Part shown: piece after piece, positions 30,901 through 41,271 of the stretch
Layout: each line of letters begins with the position of its first letter
Position numbering within the stretch: position 1 is the first letter of the stretch
Assembly (NCBI GenBank): GCA_946411385.1
Contig: CAMKDV010000003.1
Span: forward strand, 174,545-238,544
DNA: 64,000 bases
Direction: 5' to 3'
Source of the DNA: an uncultured Bacteroidales bacterium
Lineage (GTDB): Bacteria; Bacteroidota; Bacteroidia; Bacteroidales; Paludibacteraceae
Notes under the pieces: model-generated
The model's input: the letters and a program-made list of their open reading frames with translations, nothing else
The model's database searches: none
Told to the model about the DNA's origin: nothing
Program-made: the position numbers and the translations under genes

Positions 30901-31127
30901 TGCGAGGCGTCACTCGCAAACAGCGAGAAGAAATGCCCCATCAGCATGAAGAACGGTGCTCCGGGTGGATGACCTACATCCAACTTGTCAGCTGACGAAA
31001 TAAACTCACCACAGTCCCAGAACGAGGCTGTCGGCTCAACGGTAAGCAGATACGTAGCAGCCGCGATGGCAAAAACCACCCAACCTACTACCACGTTCCA
31101 CAACTTGAATTGTTTCTCCATATACAT
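27912..31127 (-). CDS. DUF2723-type polytopic membrane protein with TPR-like C-terminus
   Basis: N-terminal AAATYLLTVEPTASFWDCGEFISSADKLDVGHPPGAPFFMLMGHFFSLF; many TM segments; 1071 aa. Confidence 0.87.
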   Translation of the reverse strand: MYMEKQFKLWNVVVGWVVFAIAAATYLLTVEPTASFWDCGEFISSADKLDVGHPPGAPFFMLMGHFFSLFASDASHVAMCVNALSALASAFTILFLFWTITALAKKLVAPQSVAKIIALLGSGAVGALAYTFSDTFWFSAVEGEVYASSSLFTAVVFWLILKWDEHADERGSDKWLILIAYLMGLSIGVHLLNLLTIPAIVLVYYFRKYTFSWGGVCLAFLASVAILAFVLYGIIPGVPTIAGWFELAFVNGMGLPFNTGLAVYLVLLVAALVWAVLSTSKDQDEVSTQQIIAFLCAFALAGTPFLRESAAIGVLITAAAAGILLWQKANISSRLLNTTALSIAVIIIGYSSYAALVIRSNADTPMDQNSPDNVFSLKYYLNREQYGDTPLLYGQTYNAPVQLEVRGNMCIPMEKKGHAQYAPAPRVEGEKDHYAITGYKSQYIYMKDFMMLFPRMWSGQGSHVNAYKEWANIKGKRVKYDYCGQQKTDYVPTFGENLRFFFRYQVHYMYWRYFMWNFSGRQNDLQGYGEIHKGNWITGFHAIDNAMLGDQDALPTELKENKGHNVYYMLPLLLGLIGMLWQATKVEMKEQKEKGIVKRIKDLVGLRSFAITALLFLLTGLAIVVYLNQTPYQPRERDYAYAGSFYAFCIWIGFGVLALIDSIVTSIHSEGGKAAMAGLVTIVCLGVPAQMASQNWDDHDRSQRYVCRDFGANYLKSCQKNGIIFSNGDNDTFPLWYNQEVEGVGTDLRVCNLSYLQTDWYISQMKRPYYDSPALPITWEYKDFMPGTNEVVWTDNKLGQPLEVSRAFQFLRSDDPKTKNREGENYIPSDQLYVLAPDSSRINLKKARRFTRSEMMIMEMLSQNNWQRPMYFAVSVGPDYYMGLEPYFECTGMAYRITPTRSPNGQPRVAVEEMYDNMMNKFAYGNCNADGIYLDENTLRMCRTHRMMFAQLAEALYNRRDYERATAVLDKAFDELPGKNVNYDYTAATMALLYARMGEKEKAEPILRDVARSCAEYMAWGATLDKDRRKAMKNTIEHYDAVLGYILQQCERNGMHAIVEEYYPIYDNAVL

Positions 31128-31202
31128 TGTTATCCACAGTGTTGTATGTCATGTTTATGCGCAACGTACACTACGTCATGCTATGCGCATTGTCTTATAT
31201 GT

Positions 31203-31229
31203 CCAAAGCCGCCATAACAGCGGCTTTGG
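31203..31229 (-). terminator. Hairpin CCAAAGCCGC-N7-GCGGCTTTGG downstream of rplQ
   Basis: Perfect 10-bp stem, no strong T-tract. Confidence 0.5.
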
Positions 31230-31277
31230 CAGACGACTGACCACCCCGAGAGGTGGCCAATGCATGTGTGCAGCGTC

Positions 31278-31751
31278 TTACTCAGCCTTCGGTGCTTCCT
31301 CTGCAGGAGCTTCCTCAGCCTTCGGAGCAGCTTTCTTACCGGCACGACGAGTGCTCTTCTTGGTTGCTTTCTTCACATCCTTGAGCATGTTCTCGTTGTA
31401 ATCTACCAGCTCGATGATACACATCTCGGCAGCATCGCCCTGACGGAAACCGGTGCGGAGGATACGTGTGTAACCACCCGGACGGTTTGCAATCTTCTCT
31501 GCTACGTTCTGGAAGAGTTCGGTAACAACCGCTTTCTGCTTGAGTTCGGAGAACACGAGGCGGCGGTTGGCCTGATTGTCCTCTTTAGCGCGTGTGAGCA
31601 GCGGCTCAACATAGATGCGCAAAGCCTTTGCCTTTGCAAGCGTAGTATGAATACGCTTGTGCGTGATCAGCGAGCATGCCATGTTCGACAACATCGCAGC
31701 GCGGTGGTTCGCCTTACGGCCAAGGTGATTGAATTTCTTATTGTGTCTCAT
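31278..31751 (-). CDS. rplQ: 50S ribosomal protein L17
   Basis: [30 protein letters not shown]-terminal extension rich in K/A/E. Confidence 0.97.
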   Translation of the reverse strand: MRHNKKFNHLGRKANHRAAMLSNMACSLITHKRIHTTLAKAKALRIYVEPLLTRAKEDNQANRRLVFSELKQKAVVTELFQNVAEKIANRPGGYTRILRTGFRQGDAAEMCIIELVDYNENMLKDVKKATKKSTRRAGKKAAPKAEEAPAEEAPKAE

Positions 31752-31810
31752 TGTTGTTGTTTCATTTTGGGCTGTTAGCCGTTGGCCATCAGCCGTTGGC
31801 ATCGAAAGAG

Positions 31811-31840
31811 CCAAAAGCCAAAAGCCAAAAGCCAAAAGCC
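31811..31840. repeat. Four tandem CCAAAAG heptamers in the rpoA-rplQ spacer
   Basis: ccaaaagccaaaagccaaaagccaaaagcc. Confidence 0.95.
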
Positions 31841-31846
31841 GATTAA

Positions 31847-32839
31847 TTATTCGTTAAGTTTGTACTTGCTAACATCCATACCGAATGCCAAGCCGTTGCG
31901 CTCGAGCAGTTCGTCAAGCTCTGAAAGCGACTTCTTACCGAAGTTGCGGAACTTCAGCAGGTCAGCTCTGTGGAACTTAACGAGGTCGCCCAGCGTCTCA
32001 ACCTCAGCAGTCTTCAGGCAGTTCTGTGCACGAACGGAGAGATCCATATCCATCAATCGCTGGTTAAGCAACTGACGCATACGCAGGAGCTCCTCGTCCA
32101 AAGCGGAAGTCGTGATCTTCGTCGTCTCTTCGATTACAATCTTCTCATCGGAGAAGAGCATGAAGTGGAAGATCAGGATCTTCGCAGCCTCCTTCAGTGC
32201 CTCTTTCGGACTGATCGAACCGTCGGTCTCAATAACGAGCGTCAGTTTCTCATAGTCCGTACGCTGCTCCACACGATACTGGTCTACAGCCATCTTCACG
32301 TTGCGGATAGGCGTATAGATGGAGTCGATAGCCAGCACGCCGATCGGATCGTTCGGACGATGGTTCTCGTCACCGGGAACGTAACCGCGACCTTTGTTGA
32401 TAGATATCTCTATCTCAAAGTCTGCAGTCTCGTCCATCTCGCACAAGCGAAGTTCGGGATTGAGCACCTCAAAGTTCTGAAGAAAATTGTTCATCTCGCC
32501 TGCAAGGAACTCATTCGAGTTGCGGATATGCATGCGGATAGTTTCGGTAGTGGCGTCCACTCCGTCAATGCGGCGGAAGCGAACCTGCTTGAGGTTAAGG
32601 ATAATGTTGGTTACATCATCGATGACGCCGGGGATAGTAGCAAATTCATGATCAATACCATTGATTTTAATTGCGCAGATGGCGAAACCCTCCAGCGAGT
32701 TCAGGAGAACGCGACGGATGGCATTACCAACTGTAATACCATAACCCGGTTCGAGCGGACGGAACTCGAAAGTTCCTTTTGTCTTGCTCGACTCCAACAT
32801 GATAACCTTGTCAGGCTTGATGAAATCTAATATTGCCAT
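31847..32839 (-). CDS. rpoA: DNA-directed RNA polymerase subunit alpha
   Basis: [49 protein letters not shown]. Confidence 0.99.
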   Translation of the reverse strand: MAILDFIKPDKVIMLESSKTKGTFEFRPLEPGYGITVGNAIRRVLLNSLEGFAICAIKINGIDHEFATIPGVIDDVTNIILNLKQVRFRRIDGVDATTETIRMHIRNSNEFLAGEMNNFLQNFEVLNPELRLCEMDETADFEIEISINKGRGYVPGDENHRPNDPIGVLAIDSIYTPIRNVKMAVDQYRVEQRTDYEKLTLVIETDGSISPKEALKEAAKILIFHFMLFSDEKIVIEETTKITTSALDEELLRMRQLLNQRLMDMDLSVRAQNCLKTAEVETLGDLVKFHRADLLKFRNFGKKSLSELDELLERNGLAFGMDVSKYKLNE

Positions 32840-32850
32840 GAATTTATTTG

Positions 32851-33456
32851 TTATTTAGAGTACAACTCAACGATTAATTGCTCCTTGATGTTCTCAGGAA
32901 TCTCCTCACGCTGCGGTACATTCAAGTACTTACCGCCCTTGAGGTTCTCATCCCAAGCCAGCCACGGATATTTCGAGTGGTTAAAGCCCTCGAGCGAAGC
33001 AGCAATCACTTCAAGCGATTTGGCTTTCTCGCGAACGGCTACCACCTGACCGGGTTTCACCTCATACGAAGGAATGTTTACAACCTTGCCGTCTACTGTG
33101 ATGTGACGATGGCTGACGAGCTGACGGGCAGCGGCACGTGTAGGAGCAATGCCCAGACGATATACAATGTTGTCCAGGCGGCTCTCAAGCAACTGGAGCA
33201 GGATCTCACCGGTAATACCTTTCTTACGCGATGCCTTTGCGAACATCAGACGGAACTGACGCTCCAGTACACCGTAGGTATATTTGGCTTTCTGCTTCTC
33301 GGCCAACTGTGTGCCGTACTCCGAGTTTTTCTTACGACGGTTTACGCCGTGCTGACCGGGAGCGTAATTACGCTTGTCAAGCACTTTGTCCGGGCCAAAA
33401 ATAGCCTCTCCAAAGCGACGCGAAATACGCGACTTAGGTCCAATATATCTTGCCAT
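32851..33456 (-). CDS. rpsD: 30S ribosomal protein S4
   Basis: [53 protein letters not shown]. Confidence 0.98.
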   Translation of the reverse strand: MARYIGPKSRISRRFGEAIFGPDKVLDKRNYAPGQHGVNRRKKNSEYGTQLAEKQKAKYTYGVLERQFRLMFAKASRKKGITGEILLQLLESRLDNIVYRLGIAPTRAAARQLVSHRHITVDGKVVNIPSYEVKPGQVVAVREKAKSLEVIAASLEGFNHSKYPWLAWDENLKGGKYLNVPQREEIPENIKEQLIVELYSK

Positions 33457-33498
33457 AATTATTTACGATTTACAAATTTACGATTAATTGTTACTATT

Positions 33499-33888
33499 TT
33501 ATACACGGCGACGTTTCGGAGGACGGCAACCGTTGTGCGGCAGCGGTGTTACGTCTACAATCTCAGTAACGTCAATACCTGCTGCTACGCATGCACGGAT
33601 AGCGGACTCGCGTCCTTGTCCGGGACCTTTCACGTATGCTTTCACTTTGCGCAATCCGAGGTCATAAGCCACCTTGCCGCAATCCTGTGCTGCCATCTGT
33701 GCAGCGTACGGGGTGTTCTTCTTCGAGCCACGGAAGCCCATCTTACCTGCCGACGACCAAGATATAACCTGACCGTCACCATTTGCCATAGTTACAATTA
33801 CATTGTTGAACGAAGACATTACATGTAGTTGACCCACACCGTCAATCTTCACAACGCGCTTTTTAGCGGCTACTGTTTTCTTTGCCAT
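33499..33888 (-). CDS. rpsK: 30S ribosomal protein S11
   Basis: [43 protein letters not shown]. Confidence 0.98.
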   Translation of the reverse strand: MAKKTVAAKKRVVKIDGVGQLHVMSSFNNVIVTMANGDGQVISWSSAGKMGFRGSKKNTPYAAQMAAQDCGKVAYDLGLRKVKAYVKGPGQGRESAIRACVAAGIDVTEIVDVTPLPHNGCRPPKRRRV

Positions 33889-33912
33889 AATTCTACAAAT
33901 TTAGTGGGTTAA

Positions 33913-34293
33913 TTACTTCGTTGCTTTCTTCTTGTTAGCAACCGTCTTCTTCTTACCCTTGCGGGTACGTGCATTATTCTTCGTGCTCTGGCCACGTACC
34001 GGCAAACCGATACGGTGACGAACGCCACGATAGCAACCGATATCCATCAAACGCTTGATGTTCAGCTGCGTTTCCGAACGGAGATCACCCTCAACTTTGT
34101 ACTGCGCACCGATGATCTCACGAATCTTAGCTGCTTGGTCGTCTGTCCAATCCTCGACTTTGATGCTTGGGTCTACGCCTGCCTCTGCTAGGATCTTCTT
34201 TGCGCTCGAACGACCTATTCCGTAGATGTAAGTCAAACCGACTTCTCCGCATTTGCTCTGCGGCAGATCTACTCCGACAATTCTTATAGCCAT
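33913..34293 (-). CDS. rpsM: 30S ribosomal protein S13
   Basis: [35 protein letters not shown]. Confidence 0.98.
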   Translation of the reverse strand: MAIRIVGVDLPQSKCGEVGLTYIYGIGRSSAKKILAEAGVDPSIKVEDWTDDQAAKIREIIGAQYKVEGDLRSETQLNIKRLMDIGCYRGVRHRIGLPVRGQSTKNNARTRKGKKKTVANKKKATK

Positions 34294-34344
34294 AATTACT
34301 TACTTAAGGATAAAACGTTTTTTACTGTTACTAAGTGTAGATGC

Positions 34345-34461
34345 TTATCCTTGACGCATCTTCATCTTAGGTTCTTTTTTGTTGATTACATACAAATGCC
34401 CTTTGCGGCGTACAATCTTGCAGTCCGCATTGCGCTTTTTGATTGATGCTCTTACCTTCAT
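34345..34461 (-). CDS. rpmJ: 50S ribosomal protein L36
   Basis: Read directly: [38 protein letters not shown]; 38 aa, absent from the ORF track. Confidence 0.97.
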   Translation of the reverse strand: MKVRASIKKRNADCKIVRRKGHLYVINKKEPKMKMRQG

Positions 34462-34548
34462 TGTAGTAGAGTTTTTAATGGGTTGCCTTAAGGCACTTTT
34501 TTGTTGCTACAAAAATCGTGCCAAAGTGCCTAAGGTGCTTCCGATTTT

Positions 34549-34767
34549 TTACTTGTACCTAAAGGATATACGACCTTTAGTCAGATCATAGGGGCTCATT
34601 TCAAGCTTCACACGGTCACCCGGCAGTATCTTGATGTAATGCATACGCATCTTGCCTGAGATATGCGCCGTGATGATGTGTCCGCTCTCCAGCTGAACCC
34701 TGAACATTGCGTTCGACAATGCTTCGGTGATAACACCATCCACTTCAATTGCGTCTTGTTTAGCCAT
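34549..34767 (-). CDS. infA: Translation initiation factor IF-1
   Basis: [72 protein letters not shown]. Confidence 0.98.
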   Translation of the reverse strand: MAKQDAIEVDGVITEALSNAMFRVQLESGHIITAHISGKMRMHYIKILPGDRVKLEMSPYDLTKGRISFRYK

Positions 34768-34807
34768 AGTCTTGCTCTCTTTTAGTATGATTGGTCTGTT
34801 TTCCAGA

Positions 34808-35593
34808 TTAGATGAACCTGTCACCAAGTACCTCTTGGATATAGTCAAATGTCGAGAGTATATCCGCCTTGCCGTTACGCACGCATACGGAGTGCTCGTA
34901 GTGAGCGGTAGGCTTACGGTCGATGGTTCTGGCTGTCCAGCCGTCATCCTCGATGAGGATATGACGTCTGCCCATGCTGATCATAGGCTCTATAGCCATC
35001 GTCATTCCCGACTTGAGCACAATGCCATTGCCTCGTCTGCCGTAATTGCAAACTTCAGGATCCTCGTGCATGTCTCTACCTATGCCGTGTCCTACAAACT
35101 CGCGAATCACGCCGTAGCCCGCTTTCTCGCAATACGATTGGATTGCACTACCTATGTCACCCAAACGATGCCCGGTCACGGCTTGCTCTATACCCTTGTA
35201 CAGCGCCTCTTTGGTCGTACGCATCAGTCGAAGTGTCGCTTCTGCCACGTTGCCCACAGGGAACGTGTATGCGCTATCCGAATGAAAGCCGTTCAGGCAG
35301 ATGCTGCTGTCCAGAGTGATGATATCACCGTCCTTGAGCACAACCCTGTCCGATGGTATGCCGTGTACAATCTGCTCGTTGACGGATGTACACAAAGCAT
35401 TCGGAAAATCATCGTAACCCTTGCAGGCGGGGATACCTCCGTTGTCGCGTATATACTCTTCGGCGATTTGGTCGAGTCGCGCGGTAGTCACACCCGGCTG
35501 GATGTACTTTGCCACTTCGGCATACATCTTCGACAGCAGGATATTGCTCTGCCGCATCAACTCAACCTCTTCGTCCGTTTTCAGAAAAATCAT
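34808..35593 (-). CDS. map: Type I methionyl aminopeptidase
   Basis: [55 protein letters not shown]. Confidence 0.97.
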   Translation of the reverse strand: MIFLKTDEEVELMRQSNILLSKMYAEVAKYIQPGVTTARLDQIAEEYIRDNGGIPACKGYDDFPNALCTSVNEQIVHGIPSDRVVLKDGDIITLDSSICLNGFHSDSAYTFPVGNVAEATLRLMRTTKEALYKGIEQAVTGHRLGDIGSAIQSYCEKAGYGVIREFVGHGIGRDMHEDPEVCNYGRRGNGIVLKSGMTMAIEPMISMGRRHILIEDDGWTARTIDRKPTAHYEHSVCVRNGKADILSTFDYIQEVLGDRFI

Positions 35594-35611
35594 ACTATCG
35601 GCTTTTGCTTA

Positions 35612-36949
35612 TTAGTAAGCCATAGCTCCACGTCCCTTGATACGCATGCCGGACTCGAAGAATCCGTCGTAGTGACGCATCAACAGGTGACTCTCAATCT
35701 GCTGGAGGGTATCCAGAATCACACCTACCATAATCAGCAAGCTCGTACCGCCGTAGAACTGCGCAAAGCCCATCGATACACCAAACAGACGTGCAAAAGC
35801 AGGTAGTACGGCGATAATAGCCAGCAGAATGGACCCCGGCAAGGTGATACGGCTCATGATGGTATCGATGTATTCTGCGGTCTTGCGGCCGGGCTTTACA
35901 CCCGGGATGAAACCGTTGTTGATCTTCAGGTTCTCTGCCATCTGAACAGGATTGATGATAACGGCGGTATAGAAGTACGTGAAGGCGATAATCAGAATCG
36001 CAAACACAAAGTTGTACCAGAATCCGTTGTTATCCATGAAAGCGTTCACAAAAGCGTTCGAACCGTCCGTACGGAAGCCGACGATAGCGATTGGGATGAA
36101 CATGATGGCCTGTGCAAAGATAATAGGCATTACGTTAGCCGCATTCACCTTCAACGGGATGAACTGGCGTACGCCGCCGTATTGACGGTTGCCCTCAATA
36201 CGCTTTGCATATTGTACAGGGATACGACGTGTACCCTGCACGAGCAGGATAGCAAACATGAACACTGCTATCAGCAGTACGATTTCCAAGAGGAATACTA
36301 CCAATCCGCCACCGGCATCGTTCAAACGGGAGCTGAACTCCTGAATGAGCGCACCCGGCAGACGGGCGATGATACCGATCAAGATGATGAATGAGATACC
36401 GTTACCTATACCACGGTCGGTGATACGCTCACCCAACCACATCACGAACATCGAACCTGCTGTCAGGATGATGGTCGAAACAATGGTGAATGCGTTCAAA
36501 CCGATTTCAACATGCTGCCCGGCTGCCGCCATCTGTACCGAAAGGTTAACCAGATACGACGGACCTTGGAACAACAGAATGAACACGGTCAGATAACGCG
36601 TAATCTGGTTCATCTTCTGACGTCCCGACTCACCTTCCTTCTGCATCTTCTGGAAATAAGGCACTGCTATCGAAAGCAACTGAATGATAATCGAAGCGGA
36701 GATGTACGGCATAATACCCAATGCGAAAATAGACGCATTCGAGAATGCACCACCGGAGAACATATCCAGCAACGCCATCAAGCCTCCTTCCGTCTGAGCA
36801 TGCAGAGCGCTCAGCGAGGTAGGATCAATACCCGGCAAGACAATGAACGATCCAAAGCGGTAGATGAGCACGAACAAGAATGTTGTCAGCACTCTACCGC
36901 GAAGATCCTCGATCTTCCAGATATTCCTGATTGTTTCTATAAATTTCAT
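35612..36949 (-). CDS. secY: Preprotein translocase subunit SecY
   Basis: KIEDLRGRVLTTFLFVLIYRFGSFIVLPGID; polytopic, position after rplO. Confidence 0.98.
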   Translation of the reverse strand: MKFIETIRNIWKIEDLRGRVLTTFLFVLIYRFGSFIVLPGIDPTSLSALHAQTEGGLMALLDMFSGGAFSNASIFALGIMPYISASIIIQLLSIAVPYFQKMQKEGESGRQKMNQITRYLTVFILLFQGPSYLVNLSVQMAAAGQHVEIGLNAFTIVSTIILTAGSMFVMWLGERITDRGIGNGISFIILIGIIARLPGALIQEFSSRLNDAGGGLVVFLLEIVLLIAVFMFAILLVQGTRRIPVQYAKRIEGNRQYGGVRQFIPLKVNAANVMPIIFAQAIMFIPIAIVGFRTDGSNAFVNAFMDNNGFWYNFVFAILIIAFTYFYTAVIINPVQMAENLKINNGFIPGVKPGRKTAEYIDTIMSRITLPGSILLAIIAVLPAFARLFGVSMGFAQFYGGTSLLIMVGVILDTLQQIESHLLMRHYDGFFESGMRIKGRGAMAY

Positions 36950-37027
36950 AATTAAAACTTTGCTTTGCTTATGGAGTCTTGATGCTGTCGAAATCGACTC
37001 ATTTACCTGGTAATCCTAGACCATTGT

Positions 37028-37059
37028 CAGGGTTTTAACAGGGTTTTAACGGGGTTAAA
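37028..37059. repeat. Tandem 11-mers CAGGGTTTTAA x2 plus degenerate third copy in rplO-secY spacer
   Basis: cagggttttaacagggttttaacggggttaaa. Confidence 0.9.
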
Positions 37060-37093
37060 GCCTTTCTTCGACTCGCTCAAGACTTCATACTTT

Positions 37094-37540
37094 TTAGAGT
37101 TTTACGATAGCACCACCGGCAGCTGTGATAGCCTCTTCGGCAGTCTTGCTGAAAGCGTGAGCCTCAACGGTCAGTTTGGCCGTAAGCGTGCCGTTTCCAA
37201 GAACTTTCACCAGTGCTTTCTTGGCTACGAGACCTGCCTCATGAAGCTCGGCTACGCCGATCTTCTCAAGTTTCTTCGCTTCAGCCAGAGCCTGCAGGGT
37301 GGCAAGGTTGATAGCCTTGTACTCCACACGGTTGATATTCTTGAATCCGAACTTCGGCAGACGACGTTGCATAGGCATCTGACCGCCCTCAAAACCGATC
37401 TTCTTCGAGTAACCCGAACGAGACTTTGCACCTTTGTGACCACGGGTAGACGTACCGCCCAGACCCGAACCCGGACCACGACCGATACGCTTTGCCGTCT
37501 TTACAGAACCGGCTGCTGGGGTTAAGTTATTCAATTCCAT
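37094..37540 (-). CDS. rplO: 50S ribosomal protein L15
   Basis: MELNNLTPAAGSVKTAKRIGRGPGSGLGGTSTRGHKGAKSRSGY. Confidence 0.98.
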   Translation of the reverse strand: MELNNLTPAAGSVKTAKRIGRGPGSGLGGTSTRGHKGAKSRSGYSKKIGFEGGQMPMQRRLPKFGFKNINRVEYKAINLATLQALAEAKKLEKIGVAELHEAGLVAKKALVKVLGNGTLTAKLTVEAHAFSKTAEEAITAAGGAIVKL

Positions 37541-37554
37541 AATTACAAACGATT

Positions 37555-37731
37555 TTAGTCAATTACTTTTACCAAGTGTTTTACTTTCTCCACCATACCA
37601 AGGATAGCTGGTGTAGCCTCATGCTCAACCACGGCGTTCATCTTGCGAAGACCGAGAGCTTCCATCGTCTCTTTCTGCACTTTCGGTGATTTGATAGTGC
37701 TGCGAACTTTCTGAATCTTGATTGTTGCCAT
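37555..37731 (-). CDS. rpmD: 50S ribosomal protein L30
   Basis: Read directly: MATIKIQKVRSTIKSPKVQKETMEALGLRKMNAVVEHEATPAILGMVEKVKHLVKVID*; absent from the ORF track. Confidence 0.97.
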   Translation of the reverse strand: MATIKIQKVRSTIKSPKVQKETMEALGLRKMNAVVEHEATPAILGMVEKVKHLVKVID

Positions 37732-37745
37732 AATCTTACACGAAT

Positions 37746-38252
37746 TTATCCGTTAAACACTGTTGAAAGGCTTACGCCACGGTTCTGAGCCACCATGCGT
37801 GCATCACGCAACTCGCCCAAAGCGGCGATGGTAGCCTTTACAAGGTTGTGAGGGTTCGACGAACCTTTGGCCTTGGCCAACACGTCCTTTACACCTGCGC
37901 TCTCCAATACGGCACGCATGGCACCACCGGCCTTCACACCGGTACCCTTGGAAGCGGGCTGAATATATACGCGGGCACCGCCGAACTTGGCGTATTGCTC
38001 GTGAGGCAGGGTGCCGTTCAGTACGGGCACTTGGATCAGGTTCTTCTTGGCAGCCTCGGTAGCCTTCTGCATGGCAGCGGCAACCTCACCGGCCTTACCC
38101 AGACCGTAACCTACTATTCCGTTCTCATTTCCTACAACTACGATAGCTGCGAAAGTGAACGTACGTCCACCCTTGGTAACTTTCGTTACGCGGTTGACTG
38201 CAACCAGGCGCTCCTTGAGCTCCAGGTCTTGTGTTGTTTTTACTCTTTGCAT
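37746..38252 (-). CDS. rpsE: 30S ribosomal protein S5
   Basis: [46 protein letters not shown]. Confidence 0.98.
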   Translation of the reverse strand: MQRVKTTQDLELKERLVAVNRVTKVTKGGRTFTFAAIVVVGNENGIVGYGLGKAGEVAAAMQKATEAAKKNLIQVPVLNGTLPHEQYAKFGGARVYIQPASKGTGVKAGGAMRAVLESAGVKDVLAKAKGSSNPHNLVKATIAALGELRDARMVAQNRGVSLSTVFNG

Positions 38253-38264
38253 AATCGTCAGTTG

Positions 38265-38609
38265 TTAGAATTTAAGACCTGCTTCGCGGGCAGCGTCTGC
38301 CAATTGTTTTACTCGACCATGGTACAGGTAACCGTTGCGGTCAAATACAACCTCGGTCACACCGGCTTTGATTGCGTTCTCGGCAATAGCCTTGCCTACG
38401 AGAGCGGCTTTCTCTGTCTTGGTCATCTTATCTTTAATCGCGAGCGACGATGCGCTGGCAAGTGTTGCACCTTTCACGTCGTCAATTACTTGAGCGTAAA
38501 TTTGGCTGTTGCTGCGGAACACGGTCAGACGAGGACGCTCAGGCGTGCCGAACACTTTCGTGCGGATAGCAGCCTTGATCTTGAGTCTTCTTGCTATTTT
38601 CTGAATCAT
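38265..38609 (-). CDS. rplR: 50S ribosomal protein L18
   Basis: [57 protein letters not shown]. Confidence 0.98.
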   Translation of the reverse strand: MIQKIARRLKIKAAIRTKVFGTPERPRLTVFRSNSQIYAQVIDDVKGATLASASSLAIKDKMTKTEKAALVGKAIAENAIKAGVTEVVFDRNGYLYHGRVKQLADAAREAGLKF

Positions 38610-38624
38610 AATCTTTCCTTTCTA

Positions 38625-39182
38625 TTATTTACCAGCCGACTTACCAGCTTTACGACGTACAACTTCACCTTGGAAGCGGATACCCTTGCCCTTATACGGT
38701 TCCGGCATACGGAACGAGCGGATCTTTGCACATACCTGACCAAGCAGTTGCTTGTCAGCCGACTCCAGGATTACCAACGGGTTCTGGTTACGCTCTGCCT
38801 TCGTCTCTACTTTCACCTCTGCAGGGAGTTGCAGATAGATGGGGTGAGTATAACCGAGCGAGAAGTTAAGCAACTGAGGCTTTGCCAACTCAACACGATA
38901 ACCTACACCTACAAGTTCGAGAGTAGCTTTATAACCATCATGCACACCTACCACCATGTTGTGGATCAGGGCGCGATACAGACCGTGCTTTGCACGCATC
39001 TCTTTCTCGTCGTTCGGGCGGGTTACGTGGCACTCTGCACCCTCTACTGCTACCTTGATAGCGGGGTCTACGGCCTGTACGAGTTCGCCTTTCGGACCTT
39101 TTACTGTAACGATATTCTCAGCGCTAACGGTTACGGTTACGCCGGCAGGAATAGCGATAGGCAATTTACCAATTCTTGACAT
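38625..39182 (-). CDS. rplF: 50S ribosomal protein L6
   Basis: MSRIGKLPIAIPAGVTVTVSAENIVTVKGPKGEL; PEPYKGKGIRFQGEVVRRKAGKSAGK. Confidence 0.98.
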   Translation of the reverse strand: MSRIGKLPIAIPAGVTVTVSAENIVTVKGPKGELVQAVDPAIKVAVEGAECHVTRPNDEKEMRAKHGLYRALIHNMVVGVHDGYKATLELVGVGYRVELAKPQLLNFSLGYTHPIYLQLPAEVKVETKAERNQNPLVILESADKQLLGQVCAKIRSFRMPEPYKGKGIRFQGEVVRRKAGKSAGK

Positions 39183-39199
39183 ACTCTGTTCCTCCTTTT

Positions 39200-39595
39200 T
39201 TAATATACGTAACAAATAACCTCTCCACCGAGTTTCAGGCCAAGAGCCTCTTTGTTGGTCATCACACCCTTCGAAGTGGAAAGGATAGCGATACCAAGAC
39301 CGTTCAATACGCGAGGCATCTCACGATAGCCTACATACTGACGAATACCCGGAGTGGATACGCGTTGTAACTTCTTGATGGCGTTAACTTTGTTAACCGG
39401 ATCATACTTCAAGGCAATCTTGATCGTGCCTTGAGGGCCATCCTCCACGAACTTGTATGAAAGGATGTAACCTTTCTCAAACAAGATACGGGTGATCTCT
39501 TTCTTCAGATTCGAAGCAGGTACTTCCACTACGCGGTGGCCTGCTTTGATTGCATTTCTCAACCTGGTGAGATAATCTGCGATAGGATCTGTCAT
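39200..39595 (-). CDS. rpsH: 30S ribosomal protein S8
   Basis: MTDPIADYLTRLRNAIKAGHRVVEVPASNLKKEITRIL; ORF-track start extended too far upstream. Confidence 0.98.
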   Translation of the reverse strand: MTDPIADYLTRLRNAIKAGHRVVEVPASNLKKEITRILFEKGYILSYKFVEDGPQGTIKIALKYDPVNKVNAIKKLQRVSTPGIRQYVGYREMPRVLNGLGIAILSTSKGVMTNKEALGLKLGGEVICYVY

Positions 39596-39755
39596 TGTTG
39601 ATTGTTTGTTTAAAATTATCAGGACTGTCCTGACATTGTTTAAAAATTGTTCGGGTACTCGGCAACCTCTATGTTGCTCTTCCCCATTGTTCACTCCCGC
39701 AGTTTTCCGGAATTACCGACCTTGGTCGGACTTTCCGGAACTTGCGGAGCGTTTC

Positions 39756-40025
39756 TTACCAGCTTGCTTTCTTCACACCCGGGATCAAGCCTTTCGAAGC
39801 CATCTCGCGGAACTGAATACGGCTCAGTCCGAACATGCGCATGTAGCCTTTCGGACGACCGGTAATTGAGCATCTGTTGTGCAGACGCACGGGGCTGGCG
39901 TTCTTAGGCAGAGCCTGCAAGCCCTCATAGTCGCCGTCCTTCAAGAGCTGGGCACGCTTTGCAGCATACTTCTTGCAAAGAGCTGCACGCTTCACCTCGC
40001 GGGCTTTCATTGATTCTTTTGCCAT
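39756..40025 (-). CDS. rpsN: 30S ribosomal protein S14
   Basis: [69 protein letters not shown]. Confidence 0.98.
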   Translation of the reverse strand: MAKESMKAREVKRAALCKKYAAKRAQLLKDGDYEGLQALPKNASPVRLHNRCSITGRPKGYMRMFGLSRIQFREMASKGLIPGVKKASW

Positions 40026-40030
40026 AACTC

Positions 40031-40573
40031 TTACTTTTTGAACGGTAAACCAAACTCACGAAGCAGAGCGAAGCCTTCGGCGTCGGTGTTGGCCGTGGTC
40101 ACGAAGGTGATGTTCATACCCTGCAGTTTCGTGATGTTGTCAATGTTAATCTCCGGGAAGATGATCTGCTCCTGAATACCCAGGGTGTAATTGCCACGAC
40201 CATCCATCTTGCTGTTGATACCTTTGAAGTCGCGTATACGAGGCAGAGCCACGCGAACGAGACGCTCAAGGAACTCATACATACGCTCGCCGCGAAGGGT
40301 GACGCGTACGCCGATCGGCATCTTCTTACGCACTTTGAACTGCGCAATATCCTTCTTCGAAAGAGTGGCTACTGCCTTCTGACCTGCGATCGTCGTCATC
40401 TCCTGAAGAGCTACTTCGATGATCTTCTTGTCAGCCGTGGCCTCACCCAGGCCCTGGTTCAGAACAATCTTCTCCAGTTTAGGGCACTGCATAACAGTAG
40501 TGTAACCAAACTCTTTTACCAAGGCTGGAACGATCCGCTCTTGATAATCTTGTTTTAAACTCGCTGTATTCAT
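40031..40573 (-). CDS. rplE: 50S ribosomal protein L5
   Basis: [60 protein letters not shown]. Confidence 0.98.
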   Translation of the reverse strand: MNTASLKQDYQERIVPALVKEFGYTTVMQCPKLEKIVLNQGLGEATADKKIIEVALQEMTTIAGQKAVATLSKKDIAQFKVRKKMPIGVRVTLRGERMYEFLERLVRVALPRIRDFKGINSKMDGRGNYTLGIQEQIIFPEINIDNITKLQGMNITFVTTANTDAEGFALLREFGLPFKK

Positions 40574-40575
40574 TG

Positions 40576-40884
40576 TTAGATTTCTTTACCGGATTTTTTA
40601 CTTACGCGCACGAGTTTGCCATCCTTCAGAACACGTCCTACGCGAACGGGCTTGCCGTCCTCTACAGGATTGAGGTTCGAGATGTGGATGGGAGCCTCCT
40701 GCTTAACTATACCGCCTTGCGGATTCTTCGCACTCGGTTTGGTGGCTTTCGACACCATGTTGACACCCTCTACGATAGCACGCTGCTTGTCAACGATCAC
40801 TTCCAGCACACGGCCGGTCTGACCCTTCGAAGCACCTGCGTTTATATAAACGGTATCACCTTTTTTGATATGTAATTTTGCCAT
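40576..40884 (-). CDS. rplX: 50S ribosomal protein L24
   Basis: [51 protein letters not shown]. Confidence 0.98.
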   Translation of the reverse strand: MAKLHIKKGDTVYINAGASKGQTGRVLEVIVDKQRAIVEGVNMVSKATKPSAKNPQGGIVKQEAPIHISNLNPVEDGKPVRVGRVLKDGKLVRVSKKSGKEI

Positions 40885-40904
40885 TACTGTAACGTTTTAG
40901 ATGA

Positions 40905-41270
40905 TTAGAGCACTTCAGGTGCCAGAGAAATGATTTTCATGTTCGTTTGGCGAAGCTCACGAGCTACGGGGCCGAAAATACGGCTGCCGCGAAGCTCACC
41001 TGCATTCGAGATCAACACGCATGCGTTGTCATCGAAGCGGATGTAGCTGCCGTCGGCACGACGTACCTCCTTCTTCACGCGTACAACGATAGCACGGCTT
41101 ACCGTACCGTCCTTGATGTCGCTCGAAGGAATAACGCCCTTAACGGCTACCACGATGGTGTCACCAAGCGAAGCGTAACGCTTCTTCGTTCCGCCCAATA
41201 CGCGGATGCACAGAGCCTCTTTGGCTCCCGAGTTGTCGGCTACTACGAGCCGCGATTCTTGCTGTACCAT
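40905..41270 (-). CDS. rplN: 50S ribosomal protein L14
   Basis: [49 protein letters not shown]. Confidence 0.98.
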   Translation of the reverse strand: MVQQESRLVVADNSGAKEALCIRVLGGTKKRYASLGDTIVVAVKGVIPSSDIKDGTVSRAIVVRVKKEVRRADGSYIRFDDNACVLISNAGELRGSRIFGPVARELRQTNMKIISLAPEVL

Positions 41271-41271
41271 A

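Noticed and set aside
37848-39179. 443-aa + strand ORF opposite rpsE/rplR/rplF
   Set aside because: Spans several ribosomal genes antisense; spurious, as are 32878-33828, 42207-43370, 43720-44502 and 34727-35806.
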